From Bacteroidales bacterium UBA4116 (GTDB lineage Bacteria; Bacteroidota; Bacteroidia; Bacteroidales; Tannerellaceae), in the NCBI GenBank assembly GCA_002381645.1, contig DFXE01000020.1:253821-317820 (forward strand): a stretch of DNA of 64,000 nt, read 5' to 3'. How positions within the stretch are numbered: position 1 is the stretch's first letter; the number at the start of each line of letters is the position of its first letter. This document shows, piece by piece, positions 43,001 through 50,513 of this stretch. A program made the position numbers and the translations under genes. The notes beneath the pieces are model-generated. The model was given only the letters and a program-made list of their open reading frames with translations, was not told the origin of the DNA and made no database searches.

Positions 43001-43382
43001 CATTCGGAACAACAAAATCGAAGTATTCCCTTTTTTACTCGAGATGGACAGATACAGAGTTGCGATCGGTGGTACCCATAATCTGGATATGACATTCAAC
43101 TATCACCTTTCTGTATTAAAGTCGCCGGTTCCTTTTAAATTAGGTATAGACATCACCGGCAACCTGGATGATTTCAAATACAAAATAACCAAGTGCAAAT
43201 ATAAAAACACTTTTGATCCGGCTAAAGAAATGGATCTGATAGCGGAAAAAACGAATATCAGGGAAGGAATACGAGATCTTATCCGTAAACAAATTGTAGA
43301 GAATGCTCCTGAATTAGCTAATAATTTTAACATGCCCGGTCATTTGCAAACAGATACGATACGCAGTCAGCCGGTATTATAA
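40074..43382 (+). CDS. AsmA-like envelope protein
   Basis: A 1102-aa protein with one N-terminal transmembrane anchor (about residues 5-27, IIILTVAILLTIFIVLPALL) and a long periplasmic beta-rich body. The N-terminal part (TPIVQREINKIIDGHF) and C-terminal part (MDRYRVAIGGTHNLDMTFNY) fit AsmA/TamB-like bridge proteins, which are linked to lipid movement between the membranes. An Arg/Thr-rich low-complexity stretch lies near residues 625-670 (RDTTAQRVRRNRTNRQTQTD). It stands alone on the plus strand 246 bp from the divergent SatD-like gene. Confidence 0.8.
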   Translation: MKNKKKIIILTVAILLTIFIVLPALLFSIVNWGILPPKKLTPIVQREINKIIDGHFECEKIELTFFESYPRLGIKIVGGHIVSHAIKDSILHTLDDTYTHTDSLLSFAEVRATIRPLDYLQKGQLTIGEIVLDHPRFYGYINENGNANWNIYISESDSSATSDLPPIDLRKVKIEGGHFVYEDLQTNMYTEIGGFSLFVAGSLIDGGNMFTLETVSSSILFQSSSYSLKNDLALQFKGTVELTDNFNTVTLHGAEMMVNSLPFNADGAVTILPETKNLGVNLEMGLKASDMNDLLLFIPESYLKNIKDLKANGSVYLNATVQGELGDSIIPTVDLQCKVEEGSLFMEGVKQGIEALEMDLNLHIDGEDINSSFVTLNKLRVMGLNTSLDIKGKVTDLLQSPGIETYIKGNIDFTRIAEEYLHPDTLYLHGQMDADMEATFRLNDLIDGKYNNIKALGKMNIDTLIALSKPYDVDVFISDAHFEIDSTKMTSRFIKGDNLLNATLAIDSINIKYKNDINTNISRLEMTAKTSPEIDTTSVISVTSHIRMDRMRSSLPDSTWVVASKAYFQGGIRPSVSNKMIPNIIGSITTDTLRYFAVPMRTGVVLANSRFTLEALPFRDAIRQRIQIMRKDSTRTLARRDTTAQRVRRNRTNRQTQTDTTDTSKQLLRNWEVRGSVKFDQARIFSRLFPLPMRMEKTNVKFDTNNITFSDARFHAGKSDFTLNGDISSIRRAMLRGGKLKGNFSVSSDYVDCTQLLQAMSKGMLYAEEQLSRPDITAIDNEHIVESDINSIQESLSASSEDSTDILFVVPAYLDMAFNMNAKQIDYNDLKMENVVGEIVMRNQSINLKKLDMDSNIGHGNVTMFYTAKDHQGATAGIDMEMQSILVDKLIDLYPSIDTLLPMLRSFEGIVDCEMSLTCDIDSGMSVILPSINTACFLRGKNMVLLDGETFTEISKTLMFKNKKRNVIDNISVDLAIRNNKIEVFPFLLEMDRYRVAIGGTHNLDMTFNYHLSVLKSPVPFKLGIDITGNLDDFKYKITKCKYKNTFDPAKEMDLIAEKTNIREGIRDLIRKQIVENAPELANNFNMPGHLQTDTIRSQPVL

Positions 43383-43450
43383 TTTTGAAATTATACACTC
43401 ATAAAAAGCTTGATCTTTTTATTACATTTGCACTCCTAAAATACTTTTTA

Positions 43451-44152
43451 ATGAAAATACGTTTAGTTGTAGCTTTCTTTTTGGCGTTCAATTTGTTTGC
43501 AAGTGCTCAAAACATTCAGCTACATTATGATTTAGGGGGCTCCATCTATAATAAAGATTTAGACGGAAGGGCCATTCTGACTACTACTGTTGAAATGTTT
43601 AAGCCTGATAAATGGGGAAGCACTTTTTTCTTTATTGATATGGATTATAAAAGTGAAGGTATCGTATCCGGATATGGGGAAATAGCAAGAGAACTTCGAT
43701 TTTGGGAATCTCCTTTTTCAATCCATGTGGAATACAATGGCGGACTAACCAAATCATTCCCTTTTCAGAATGCTTATCTGGGAGGTGGTACCTACACATA
43801 CAATAGTAATGATTTTTCCAAAGGATTTGCTTTAAGTGCTATGTACAAATACATCCAGAAACATGACAGTCCGCATAACTTTCAATTAACTGGAACCTGG
43901 TATGTACATTTTGGAAAAAATAATTTATGTACTTTTACCGGTTTTGTTGACTGGTGGCGCGAAAGATCATCTGCCGGTGATTTTATTTTTATGTCTGAAC
44001 CTCAGTTCTGGCTCAATTTAAATAAATTTGAACAGATAGATGATAATTTTAACTTAAGCGTTGGAAGTGAAGTAGAATTAACCCATAACTTTGCAGCCCG
44101 GGAAGGTTTTTATGTTATTCCCACATTCGCCATTAAATGGACATTCAATTGA
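43451..44152 (+). CDS. DUF5020-type outer-membrane protein (Tsx-like)
   Basis: A 233-aa product, using the start MKIRLVVAFF because it gives a clean signal peptide (to about residue 20, FASAQN). The body is amphipathic beta (HYDLGGSIYNKDLDG, FFFIDMDYK), consistent with a 12-strand barrel of the Tsx/DUF5020 type. It sits immediately before the purine permease gene, 1 bp apart. That fits a nucleoside-specific channel feeding a permease, as inferred from neighbourhood. Confidence 0.7.
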   Translation: MKIRLVVAFFLAFNLFASAQNIQLHYDLGGSIYNKDLDGRAILTTTVEMFKPDKWGSTFFFIDMDYKSEGIVSGYGEIARELRFWESPFSIHVEYNGGLTKSFPFQNAYLGGGTYTYNSNDFSKGFALSAMYKYIQKHDSPHNFQLTGTWYVHFGKNNLCTFTGFVDWWRERSSAGDFIFMSEPQFWLNLNKFEQIDDNFNLSVGSEVELTHNFAAREGFYVIPTFAIKWTFN

Positions 44153-44153
44153 T

Positions 44154-45449
44154 ATGATACAGAAACTTCTAGGTTTTGATAAAAAAACGATGACTATCCG
44201 TACGGAAGTAATCGCGGGGCTAACAACTTTTCTAACCATGAGTTATATTCTTGCTGTAAATCCTTCTATTCTGGGAACAACAGGAATGGATAAAAGCGCT
44301 GTATTTACTGCTACTGCCCTTGCTTCAGCTATCGCGACGTTATTATTAGCCTTTATGGCCAAATTACCCTTCGCCCAGGCTCCGAGTATGGCTTTAAATG
44401 CTTTTTTCGCATTTACCTTAGTGGAAGGAATGGGTTATTCATGGCAAACGGCTTTAACGGCCATGTTTGTAGAAGGTATTATTTTTATCCTTATCACTTT
44501 TCTGAATATCAGGGAAATTATATTAAACAGTATCCCTATAAACTTACGATACGCTATATCAGCAGGTATTGGTATGTTCATTGCTTTTATCGGATTGAAA
44601 AACGCAGGCATTATAGAAGCCAATCCTTCCACTTTTGTAGAGTTAGGTGAATTTACTTCCACATCTGTTTTAGCGTTAGCCGGAATTCTGATAAGTGGTA
44701 TATTGATTGTTAAAAATGTAAAGGGTGCTTTATTTTACAGTATATTGATCTGTACGCTTATCGGTATTCCTTTAGGTGTCACCCGGATACCGGATAATTT
44801 TCTTCCCGTTTCCCTGCCTCATTCATTAGAACCTACGTTTTGCCGGTTCGACTTTAGTGAATTTTTCACTTTGGATATGGCAGTTATTATCTTTACTTTG
44901 CTGTTTATGAACATTTTCGATACGGTAGGAACGTTGGTAGGATTGGCCTCTAAAACGGGAATTATGAAAGATGACGGCCAGATTCCACGTGTAAAAGAAG
45001 CCATGATGTCGGATGCTATTGGTACGACGATAGGAGCTATGTTAGGTAGTTCCACTATTACTACTTACGTTGAAAGCGCTTCGGGTATTGCAGAGGGAGG
45101 ACGTTCAGGAGTGACTTCTTTTGTTACCGGATTACTGTTCATCGCCGCTTTGTTTTTTGCACCTTTATTCTTACTTATACCCGGTGCCGCTACTACCGGA
45201 GCACTCGTATTGGTTGGCGTATTTATGATGGATACAATAAAGAAAATAAATATGGAAGACATCTCCGAAGCTCTTCCGGCATTTATCACTATTATAATGA
45301 TGGTACTTACCTATTCTATTGCCGACGGAATGATTATGGGACTGCTTTCGTATGTACTCGTAAAATTAATGAGTGGCAAACATAAAGAGGTATCTTTAAC
45401 CATGTATATACTCGCGGGATTATTTATATTGAATTATATCTTTATTTAA
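44154..45449 (+). CDS. Guanine/hypoxanthine permease (NCS2, PbuG-like)
   Basis: A 431-aa integral membrane protein with about 13 helices. Motifs of the AzgA/PbuG branch of NCS2 transporters are present: VIAGLTTFLTMSYILAVNP near the N-terminus, AQAPSMALNAFFAF and SSTITTYVESASGIAEGGRSG. Start chosen at ATG 44154, right after the previous stop; a longer reading would overlap the barrel gene. It should import guanine and hypoxanthine by proton symport. Helices near the C-terminus end at residue 431. Confidence 0.9.
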   Translation: MIQKLLGFDKKTMTIRTEVIAGLTTFLTMSYILAVNPSILGTTGMDKSAVFTATALASAIATLLLAFMAKLPFAQAPSMALNAFFAFTLVEGMGYSWQTALTAMFVEGIIFILITFLNIREIILNSIPINLRYAISAGIGMFIAFIGLKNAGIIEANPSTFVELGEFTSTSVLALAGILISGILIVKNVKGALFYSILICTLIGIPLGVTRIPDNFLPVSLPHSLEPTFCRFDFSEFFTLDMAVIIFTLLFMNIFDTVGTLVGLASKTGIMKDDGQIPRVKEAMMSDAIGTTIGAMLGSSTITTYVESASGIAEGGRSGVTSFVTGLLFIAALFFAPLFLLIPGAATTGALVLVGVFMMDTIKKINMEDISEALPAFITIIMMVLTYSIADGMIMGLLSYVLVKLMSGKHKEVSLTMYILAGLFILNYIFI

Positions 45450-45455
45450 GAAACA

Positions 45456-45659
45456 TTACGAAACATTTTCAAATCCTTCTTCATTATATACTTCGCGGCT
45501 CTCCAATCCAGTTTTATCATCTTCGGGATCAGGGATACCGTCAGACAGCGGCATTTCGCTGTTTAGTATATCTTCCTGCCATAAACTTTCATCGCGCACT
45601 CCCTCTGCATAACCGTTATTTTCCGTAGACATAATCTGTCTGTCACTATCAAATTGCAT
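45456..45659 (-). CDS. Small acidic protein (unknown)
   Basis: A 67-aa Asp/Glu-rich hypothetical protein (a start at Met10 is also possible). No domain is recognised. It converges on the permease gene and has AT-rich upstream DNA with no clear promoter. A weak gene candidate; kept because the frame is open and the neighbourhood has no alternative. Confidence 0.35.
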   Translation of the reverse strand: MQFDSDRQIMSTENNGYAEGVRDESLWQEDILNSEMPLSDGIPDPEDDKTGLESREVYNEEGFENVS

Positions 45660-45827
45660 ATTATATGTACTTTTAATTTTATATTCAATAAAACATTCTC
45701 AAAATACGAAATGTTTACCTCAATTGGAACCACTAACTTTACCAATCGGTTACTTCCATGATCAGCTTATCATCAGCTACCTGCTTGACTATTATTGTAC
45801 AAAATCTTCGGATCAGGAAATATTTTC

Positions 45828-45835
45828 TACTTTTG
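45828..45835 (+). promoter_or_regulatory. -7 box of the ECF sigma factor gene
   Basis: TACTTTTG, a perfect TAnnTTTG box, lies inside the reading frame if the far TTG start at 45795 is used. This argues for the internal TTG start at 45852. Confidence 0.45.
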
Positions 45836-45851
45836 TATCAAAGAAGAACAT

Positions 45852-46421
45852 TTGTTTGGAAAGAAAAACATATTAAAATATACGGATGAAGAATTGTTGT
45901 CACAGTTCAAAAATAGCGGTAAAGTCGATTATTTCGGTGAATTATATAACCGTTATATTCCTTTAATATACGGCGTATGCTTGAAATACCTTAAAGATAC
46001 GGATAAATCGCAGGATGCCGTAATGCAGCTTTTTGAAGATCTGCTCCATAAAATAAATAATTATGAAATCCTTGTTTTTAAAACTTGGCTCCATTCAGTT
46101 GTCAGAAACCATTGTCTGAATATACTCCGAAAAGAAAACAAAGAAATAATAACAGATTTCAGTTCGAATTTTATGGAATCCGACAATATTCTGCATCTAT
46201 TTACTGAAGAACATACGGATTATGAACTTTTTGATGTATTAAAAAATTGCATTGACAAACTACCGGAACATCAAAAAAAAAGCATAACCCTCTTTTTTCT
46301 TGAGGAAATGTCGTATGCCGATATCGTTGATAAGACAGGATATGCTTTAAGTAAAGTAAAAAGCTATATACAAAACGGAAAACGAAATTTAAAGATTTGT
46401 ATCGAAAGGGTTAAAGGATGA
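45852..46421 (+). CDS. ECF-family RNA polymerase sigma factor
   Basis: About 189 aa. Start taken as the TTG at 45852 (LFGKKNILKYTDEE), because no ATG is available and a promoter -7 box lies upstream at 45828. Region 2 is visible as YNRYIPLIYGVCLKYLKDTDKSQDAVMQLFEDLL and region 4 as LPEHQKKSITLFFLEEMSYADIVDKTGYALSKVKSYI. It overlaps the next gene by 4 bp (ATGA), so the two are translationally coupled. It resembles Bacteroidota ECF factors of the SigV-like kind; the target genes are unknown. Confidence 0.85.
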   Translation: MFGKKNILKYTDEELLSQFKNSGKVDYFGELYNRYIPLIYGVCLKYLKDTDKSQDAVMQLFEDLLHKINNYEILVFKTWLHSVVRNHCLNILRKENKEIITDFSSNFMESDNILHLFTEEHTDYELFDVLKNCIDKLPEHQKKSITLFFLEEMSYADIVDKTGYALSKVKSYIQNGKRNLKICIERVKG

Positions 46422-47119
46422 GTTTAAAAAATTACATAGCCGGTTCACGAAAAGGGAAAGAAGCGCATCATATCGAATTAGAAGCAATGAAAGACCTTTT
46501 TTTATCGGAAGCCCTTCAAGGTTATGACATTGTAAAAGACCATGATCATTTACAATATATCAAACGTATTGAACAAAATATCGAAAGAAGAAATTCAAAT
46601 AAATTCTCTTTATTGCAAATAACAAGCATTGCTGCAAGCTTGCTTGTTTTTATAGCTTTAGGTATTTATTTTATGATGTATAAAAGTGCACCTTATTTTA
46701 ATAATAGTGCTATTGCTTATACGGATGAAGTAAATTATGAAAAAACATTTGAATCTGCTTCGCTTTCAAATAAAATATCCGAGCCATTACCTTTACGTGT
46801 AAGTCATCAAATGGTAATACCGGAACCGGAGCCTTTTATCGATATACCGGTTACAGGCGAACCTAAACCTATCCCGGGTATAAAAGCATTCAAAAAATAT
46901 TTATATGAAAATCTATCTATTCCTGCTATCGATGAGTGTGGATTGGTAAAAGGCAAAGTGGTATTGGCCTTTAAAGTAAACGCAATAGGCCGGCCCTATA
47001 ATATTAATATAATAGAATCATTATGTCCGAGCGCCGATCAGGAGGCATTACGTGTTATTCAGGAAGGCCCAAACTGGACAACAGGTGATAAAGAAGTATT
47101 CTGCACCATTAAATTCTGA
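46418..47119 (+). CDS. Membrane protein with TonB C-terminal domain, partner of the sigma factor
   Basis: A 233-aa protein: cytoplasmic helical part (about 1-65), one transmembrane helix (about 68-88), a Pro-rich periplasmic linker (EPEPFIDIPVTGEPKPIPG), and a C-terminal TonB-like domain (FKKYLYENLSIPA, then GKVVLAFKVNAIGRPYNI). The coupled start and the N-terminal helical segment suggest an anti-sigma-like function, with the TonB domain sensing or energising envelope events. Alternatively it is a plain energy transducer. Confidence 0.65.
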   Translation: MSLKNYIAGSRKGKEAHHIELEAMKDLFLSEALQGYDIVKDHDHLQYIKRIEQNIERRNSNKFSLLQITSIAASLLVFIALGIYFMMYKSAPYFNNSAIAYTDEVNYEKTFESASLSNKISEPLPLRVSHQMVIPEPEPFIDIPVTGEPKPIPGIKAFKKYLYENLSIPAIDECGLVKGKVVLAFKVNAIGRPYNINIIESLCPSADQEALRVIQEGPNWTTGDKEVFCTIKF

Positions 47120-47258
47120 ACTATTTATTTTAGATCAATGGTCATTGATCATAAAAGATGAAATAATCACCATTCTTTTTTTGTTCTATTTATCTTTTTC
47201 TATCTTTGAAGTGTAAAACAATCACTTATGTTAACTTATTTACTCAAACAAATATATT

Positions 47259-48803
47259 ATGAAAACACTTATTTACCTTGTATTAGCATTAGCCGCAATT
47301 ACACTGCCTGTTTTCGGACAGCGGAATGCAAGTATGCGGATCTATCCCACGCAGGGAAGTCAACAAATCAGCAAACATATTTACGGGCATTTTGCCGAGC
47401 ATTTAGGCACATGTATTTACGGTGGACTTTGGGTTGGTCCCGATTCGGATATTCCCAACACAAAAGGATACCGGAATGATGTATTAGAGGCATTGAAAAA
47501 ATTACAAATCCCGAACCTTCGCTGGCCCGGCGGTTGCTTTGCTGATGAATATCACTGGATGGACGGTATTGGGCCTCTATCTGATCGTCCGAAAATGGTA
47601 AATAACAACTGGGGTGGAACTATCGAGGATAATAGTTTCGGGACACACGAATTTCTTAATCTATGCGAATTATTGGGTTGTGAGCCCTATGTAAGTGCAA
47701 ATGTTGGTAGTGGAAATGTGGAAGAAATGGCAAAATGGGTAGAATATATTACTTCGGAAGGAGACAGTCCAATGGCACGTTTACGCCGTCAAAACGGTAG
47801 AGAAAAAGCATGGAAGGTAAAATTCTGGGGTGTAGGGAATGAAAGCTGGGGATGCGGGGGAAGCATGCGACCGGAATATTATGCCGATTTATACCGTAGG
47901 TATGCTACTTACTGCCGGAATTATGATGGTAACCGGTTATTTAAAATAGCAAGCGGAGCAAGCGATTATGACTACAACTGGACGGAGGTATTAATGAAAA
48001 ATGTGGGTAACAGAATGGATGGCCTTTCACTGCATTATTATACGGTAACCGGATGGAGCGGAAGCAAAGGATCAGCTACTGATTTTAATGCGGATGACTA
48101 CTACTGGACCATGGGTAAATGTCTGGAAATTGAAGATGTGATCCAGAAACACATAGCGATTATGGATAAATACGATCCTGACAAAAAAGTAGGATTAATG
48201 CTTGACGAATGGGGAACCTGGTGGGATGAGGAACCGGGAACTATTAACGGTCATCTGTTCCAGCAAAATACGATGCGCGATGCTTTTGTTGCAGCCCTTT
48301 CGCTAAATCTTTTTCATAAATATACAAACCGTCTAAAAATGACAAATATTGCCCAGATCGTAAATGTTTTACAGTCTATGATCTTAACAAACGGGAATAA
48401 AATGGTGTTAACTCCTACATATCATATTTTTGAAATGTTTAAAGTACATCAGGACGCAACCTATCTGCCAATGGATTTGATTTGCGATAAGCTAAAAGTC
48501 AGGGATAATCGTGAAGTTCCTTTGATCAGTGCTTCGGCTTCGAAAAATAGTAATGGAAATATTCATATCACTCTCGCGAATGTCGACAACGACAAAATGA
48601 ATAATATTTCAATTGACTTACAGAATGTTTCAATAAAAACAGTAAATGGACGTATCCTTACGTCTCCCTCAATAAACGATCACAATACATTTGAAAATCC
48701 GAATAAAGTAAAACCCGAAAATTTTAACGGCGCAAAGATCGAGAAAGGTAAACTGAAAGTTGTTCTACCTGCGAAATCAATTGTAGTATTAGAAATAAAA
48801 TAA
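47259..48803 (+). CDS. Alpha-L-arabinofuranosidase, GH51
   Basis: A 514-aa enzyme with a signal peptide (residues 1-20, cut near FGQ). The (beta/alpha)8 barrel has the clan GH-A residues: acid/base Glu195 in [11 protein letters not shown] and nucleophile Glu317 in [10 protein letters not shown]; a C-terminal beta-sandwich follows. It should remove terminal alpha-L-arabinofuranosyl groups from arabinan or arabinoxylan in the periplasm. It is not in a visible polysaccharide utilisation locus. Confidence 0.9.
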   Translation: MKTLIYLVLALAAITLPVFGQRNASMRIYPTQGSQQISKHIYGHFAEHLGTCIYGGLWVGPDSDIPNTKGYRNDVLEALKKLQIPNLRWPGGCFADEYHWMDGIGPLSDRPKMVNNNWGGTIEDNSFGTHEFLNLCELLGCEPYVSANVGSGNVEEMAKWVEYITSEGDSPMARLRRQNGREKAWKVKFWGVGNESWGCGGSMRPEYYADLYRRYATYCRNYDGNRLFKIASGASDYDYNWTEVLMKNVGNRMDGLSLHYYTVTGWSGSKGSATDFNADDYYWTMGKCLEIEDVIQKHIAIMDKYDPDKKVGLMLDEWGTWWDEEPGTINGHLFQQNTMRDAFVAALSLNLFHKYTNRLKMTNIAQIVNVLQSMILTNGNKMVLTPTYHIFEMFKVHQDATYLPMDLICDKLKVRDNREVPLISASASKNSNGNIHITLANVDNDKMNNISIDLQNVSIKTVNGRILTSPSINDHNTFENPNKVKPENFNGAKIEKGKLKVVLPAKSIVVLEIK

Positions 48804-48809
48804 CATCAA

Positions 48810-48845
48810 CAGAGGGATTAACAGCAAACGCCGTTAATCCCTCTG
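48810..48845. terminator. Bidirectional terminator
   Basis: A perfect 13-bp inverted repeat, CAGAGGGATTAAC (48810-48822) and GTTAATCCCTCTG (48833-48845), with a 10-nt loop, between the convergent GH51 and response regulator genes. An A/T-rich stretch follows on both sides. Confidence 0.85.
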
Positions 48846-48848
48846 ATT

Positions 48849-49541
48849 TTACTGATTTGTCAGTAACTTATACCCCTTTCCATGAACATTGATAATTGCT
48901 ATTGAATCATCTTCTTTTAAAAGCCTTCTCAGCTTAGTAATATATACATCCATACTACGGGCATTATAAAAAGAATCATTCTTCCATACATTTTTCAGAA
49001 CGTCTTCCCTTACAACCAATATATTCATATTTTCACACATAAATTTAAGAAGATCACATTCTTTTGTTGTAAGTTTTGTGTTTTTTCCTCCGATCGACAA
49101 CGTCTGTTTATGGGTATCGAATGTATATTTTCCTAACTTATAAACCTGATCATCCTGGGATTTTACTCCATGAGTACGTCTCAATATTGCCATAATCCTC
49201 ATATATAATTCTTCCAGAATAAAAGGCTTACGGATAAAATCGTCTGCCCCGGTCCGATAAGCCTCCGTAAGAATTTCAATGGTAGGATGCGCACCCATAA
49301 AAATCAACACCGTATTACTGTTGTTTAATTTTATTTTTTTAGCTAATGAAAAATCCTTATCCGGAAATTGACTGAGACTGATGAGACAAATGGTAAAATT
49401 CTCATCTACAAATGCCTTGTATGCATCTTCATGATCCGAATATGTACCTGATGATATATTACCCATATGCATATACTCCTGCAACATAGAGCCGACATTT
49501 TCGTCTTGTTCAAAAAGGAGAATACTGAACTTCTCTTTCAT
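48849..49541 (-). CDS. OmpR-family response regulator with degenerate receiver
   Basis: A 230-aa protein: receiver domain (1-118) and winged-helix DNA-binding domain (about 130-230, KECDLLKFMCENMNILVVREDVLKNVW, ARSMDVYITKLRRLL). It resembles RprY-like regulators, but the usual phospho-acceptor Asp is Ser55 in CLISLSQ, and the conserved Ser/Thr of strand 4 appears to be Gly83, while Lys105 (IRKPF) is kept. It probably acts without phosphorylation. No histidine kinase gene is adjacent. Confidence 0.85.
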   Translation of the reverse strand: MKEKFSILLFEQDENVGSMLQEYMHMGNISSGTYSDHEDAYKAFVDENFTICLISLSQFPDKDFSLAKKIKLNNSNTVLIFMGAHPTIEILTEAYRTGADDFIRKPFILEELYMRIMAILRRTHGVKSQDDQVYKLGKYTFDTHKQTLSIGGKNTKLTTKECDLLKFMCENMNILVVREDVLKNVWKNDSFYNARSMDVYITKLRRLLKEDDSIAIINVHGKGYKLLTNQ

Positions 49542-49558
49542 AGTATCTGAATTATTAG

Positions 49559-50140
49559 TTATGATTCGGTTCGATGCGTTTCCTTATACTGATTATATTT
49601 AAGATAGACTGCATCTTTAAGTTCGTCAAAGGTACAATTTAATGCGCGATTTGAAAAACAAATCGGAGAACCATAATACTGTAATTTTAATTCCAACGAC
49701 CGGCGTTTGCTGAGAGAAGGCTCCTGACGGATATATTCATTCGGATTAACAACCTTCAATACTACGTATTTACCTTTGGGATTTCCTATCTCACTCATAA
49801 TCTTAACCTGTTCAACATCTTTCCAAAGAACAGTTCCGATATTATTACCTGTAGATATATCATTAATACCTTCATCAGAAATATACATAGCTGTAAAGCG
49901 TTCTTTTCTGAGGTGAATAAAACTTCCCAAACAAAATAACGTAAAGCCAAACGATACGATACATAAACAAAGCATTATCATCTTTCCCCCCCCAAATTTC
50001 AGTATATTGAACAGGTAAAGTTCGATAAATCCAAACAATGCAGAAAGGAAAGTACCCAAAAGCAGTCTTTTTGTTTTCTTTCTTGTTAAAGTAAATTTAA
50101 TGACATTCGGAATCATAACTTTATATTGATTGTTCAACAT
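49559..50140 (-). CDS. Two-helix membrane protein, STM3941-like
   Basis: About 193 aa from MLNNQYKVM; a start further upstream would run through the previous gene. Two hydrophobic segments (LLGTFLSALFGFIELYLF and IMLCLCIVSFGFTLFCLG) are followed by a soluble part (YISDEGINDISTG, KDVEQVKI) resembling the STM3941 family of unknown function. It lies 17 bp from the response regulator. Confidence 0.6.
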   Translation of the reverse strand: MLNNQYKVMIPNVIKFTLTRKKTKRLLLGTFLSALFGFIELYLFNILKFGGGKMIMLCLCIVSFGFTLFCLGSFIHLRKERFTAMYISDEGINDISTGNNIGTVLWKDVEQVKIMSEIGNPKGKYVVLKVVNPNEYIRQEPSLSKRRSLELKLQYYGSPICFSNRALNCTFDELKDAVYLKYNQYKETHRTES

Positions 50141-50414
50141 TCCAAACAAAAGCACGTAATCCCTGTGCTTCGGTTTGCATATCCAATTTATGCAACAAAT
50201 CCAAAAAGTTAGTAACCTGCCTGTCTTCGACAATTGCCAGAATAGAGGAGTTTAGCGTTGGCCATGCATGGCTTCCGAAATGAGGTTCGCCGGTTTTGCT
50301 TCCGCGTCCCTGCACTTCTTCCCAGTATGTAAATCCCCTTATGTTATTCCTGTCCATAATAGCCAGGATCATCTCATAATATGCCTGATTGAATGATATA
50401 AATACAGCTTTCAT
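50121..50414 (-). CDS. Small conserved protein, PII-like, linked to the RND pump
   Basis: A 97-aa protein from MKAVFISFNQ. The FTYWEEVQGRGSKTGEPHFG and HAWPTLNSSILAIV segments are typical of a PII-like fold with a ferredoxin-like core, seen in Bacteroidota next to efflux genes. It may bind a nucleotide or metal and modulate the pump, but its function is unproven. It follows the pump operon by about 100 bp. Confidence 0.6.
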   Translation of the reverse strand: MKAVFISFNQAYYEMILAIMDRNNIRGFTYWEEVQGRGSKTGEPHFGSHAWPTLNSSILAIVEDRQVTNFLDLLHKLDMQTEAQGLRAFVWNVEQSI

Positions 50415-50513
50415 TTTTTTATATTTAACGATTGATAATGAATAATGGACCATGTTTAACGATTAACGATCAATAATTTATTAACCGTTAACCATTAAAC
50501 ATTCATCCTTATT

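Noticed and set aside
44091..44153. An earlier start for the purine permease
   Set aside because: It would overlap the barrel gene, and the extra residues lack similarity to the family; ATG at 44154 fits.
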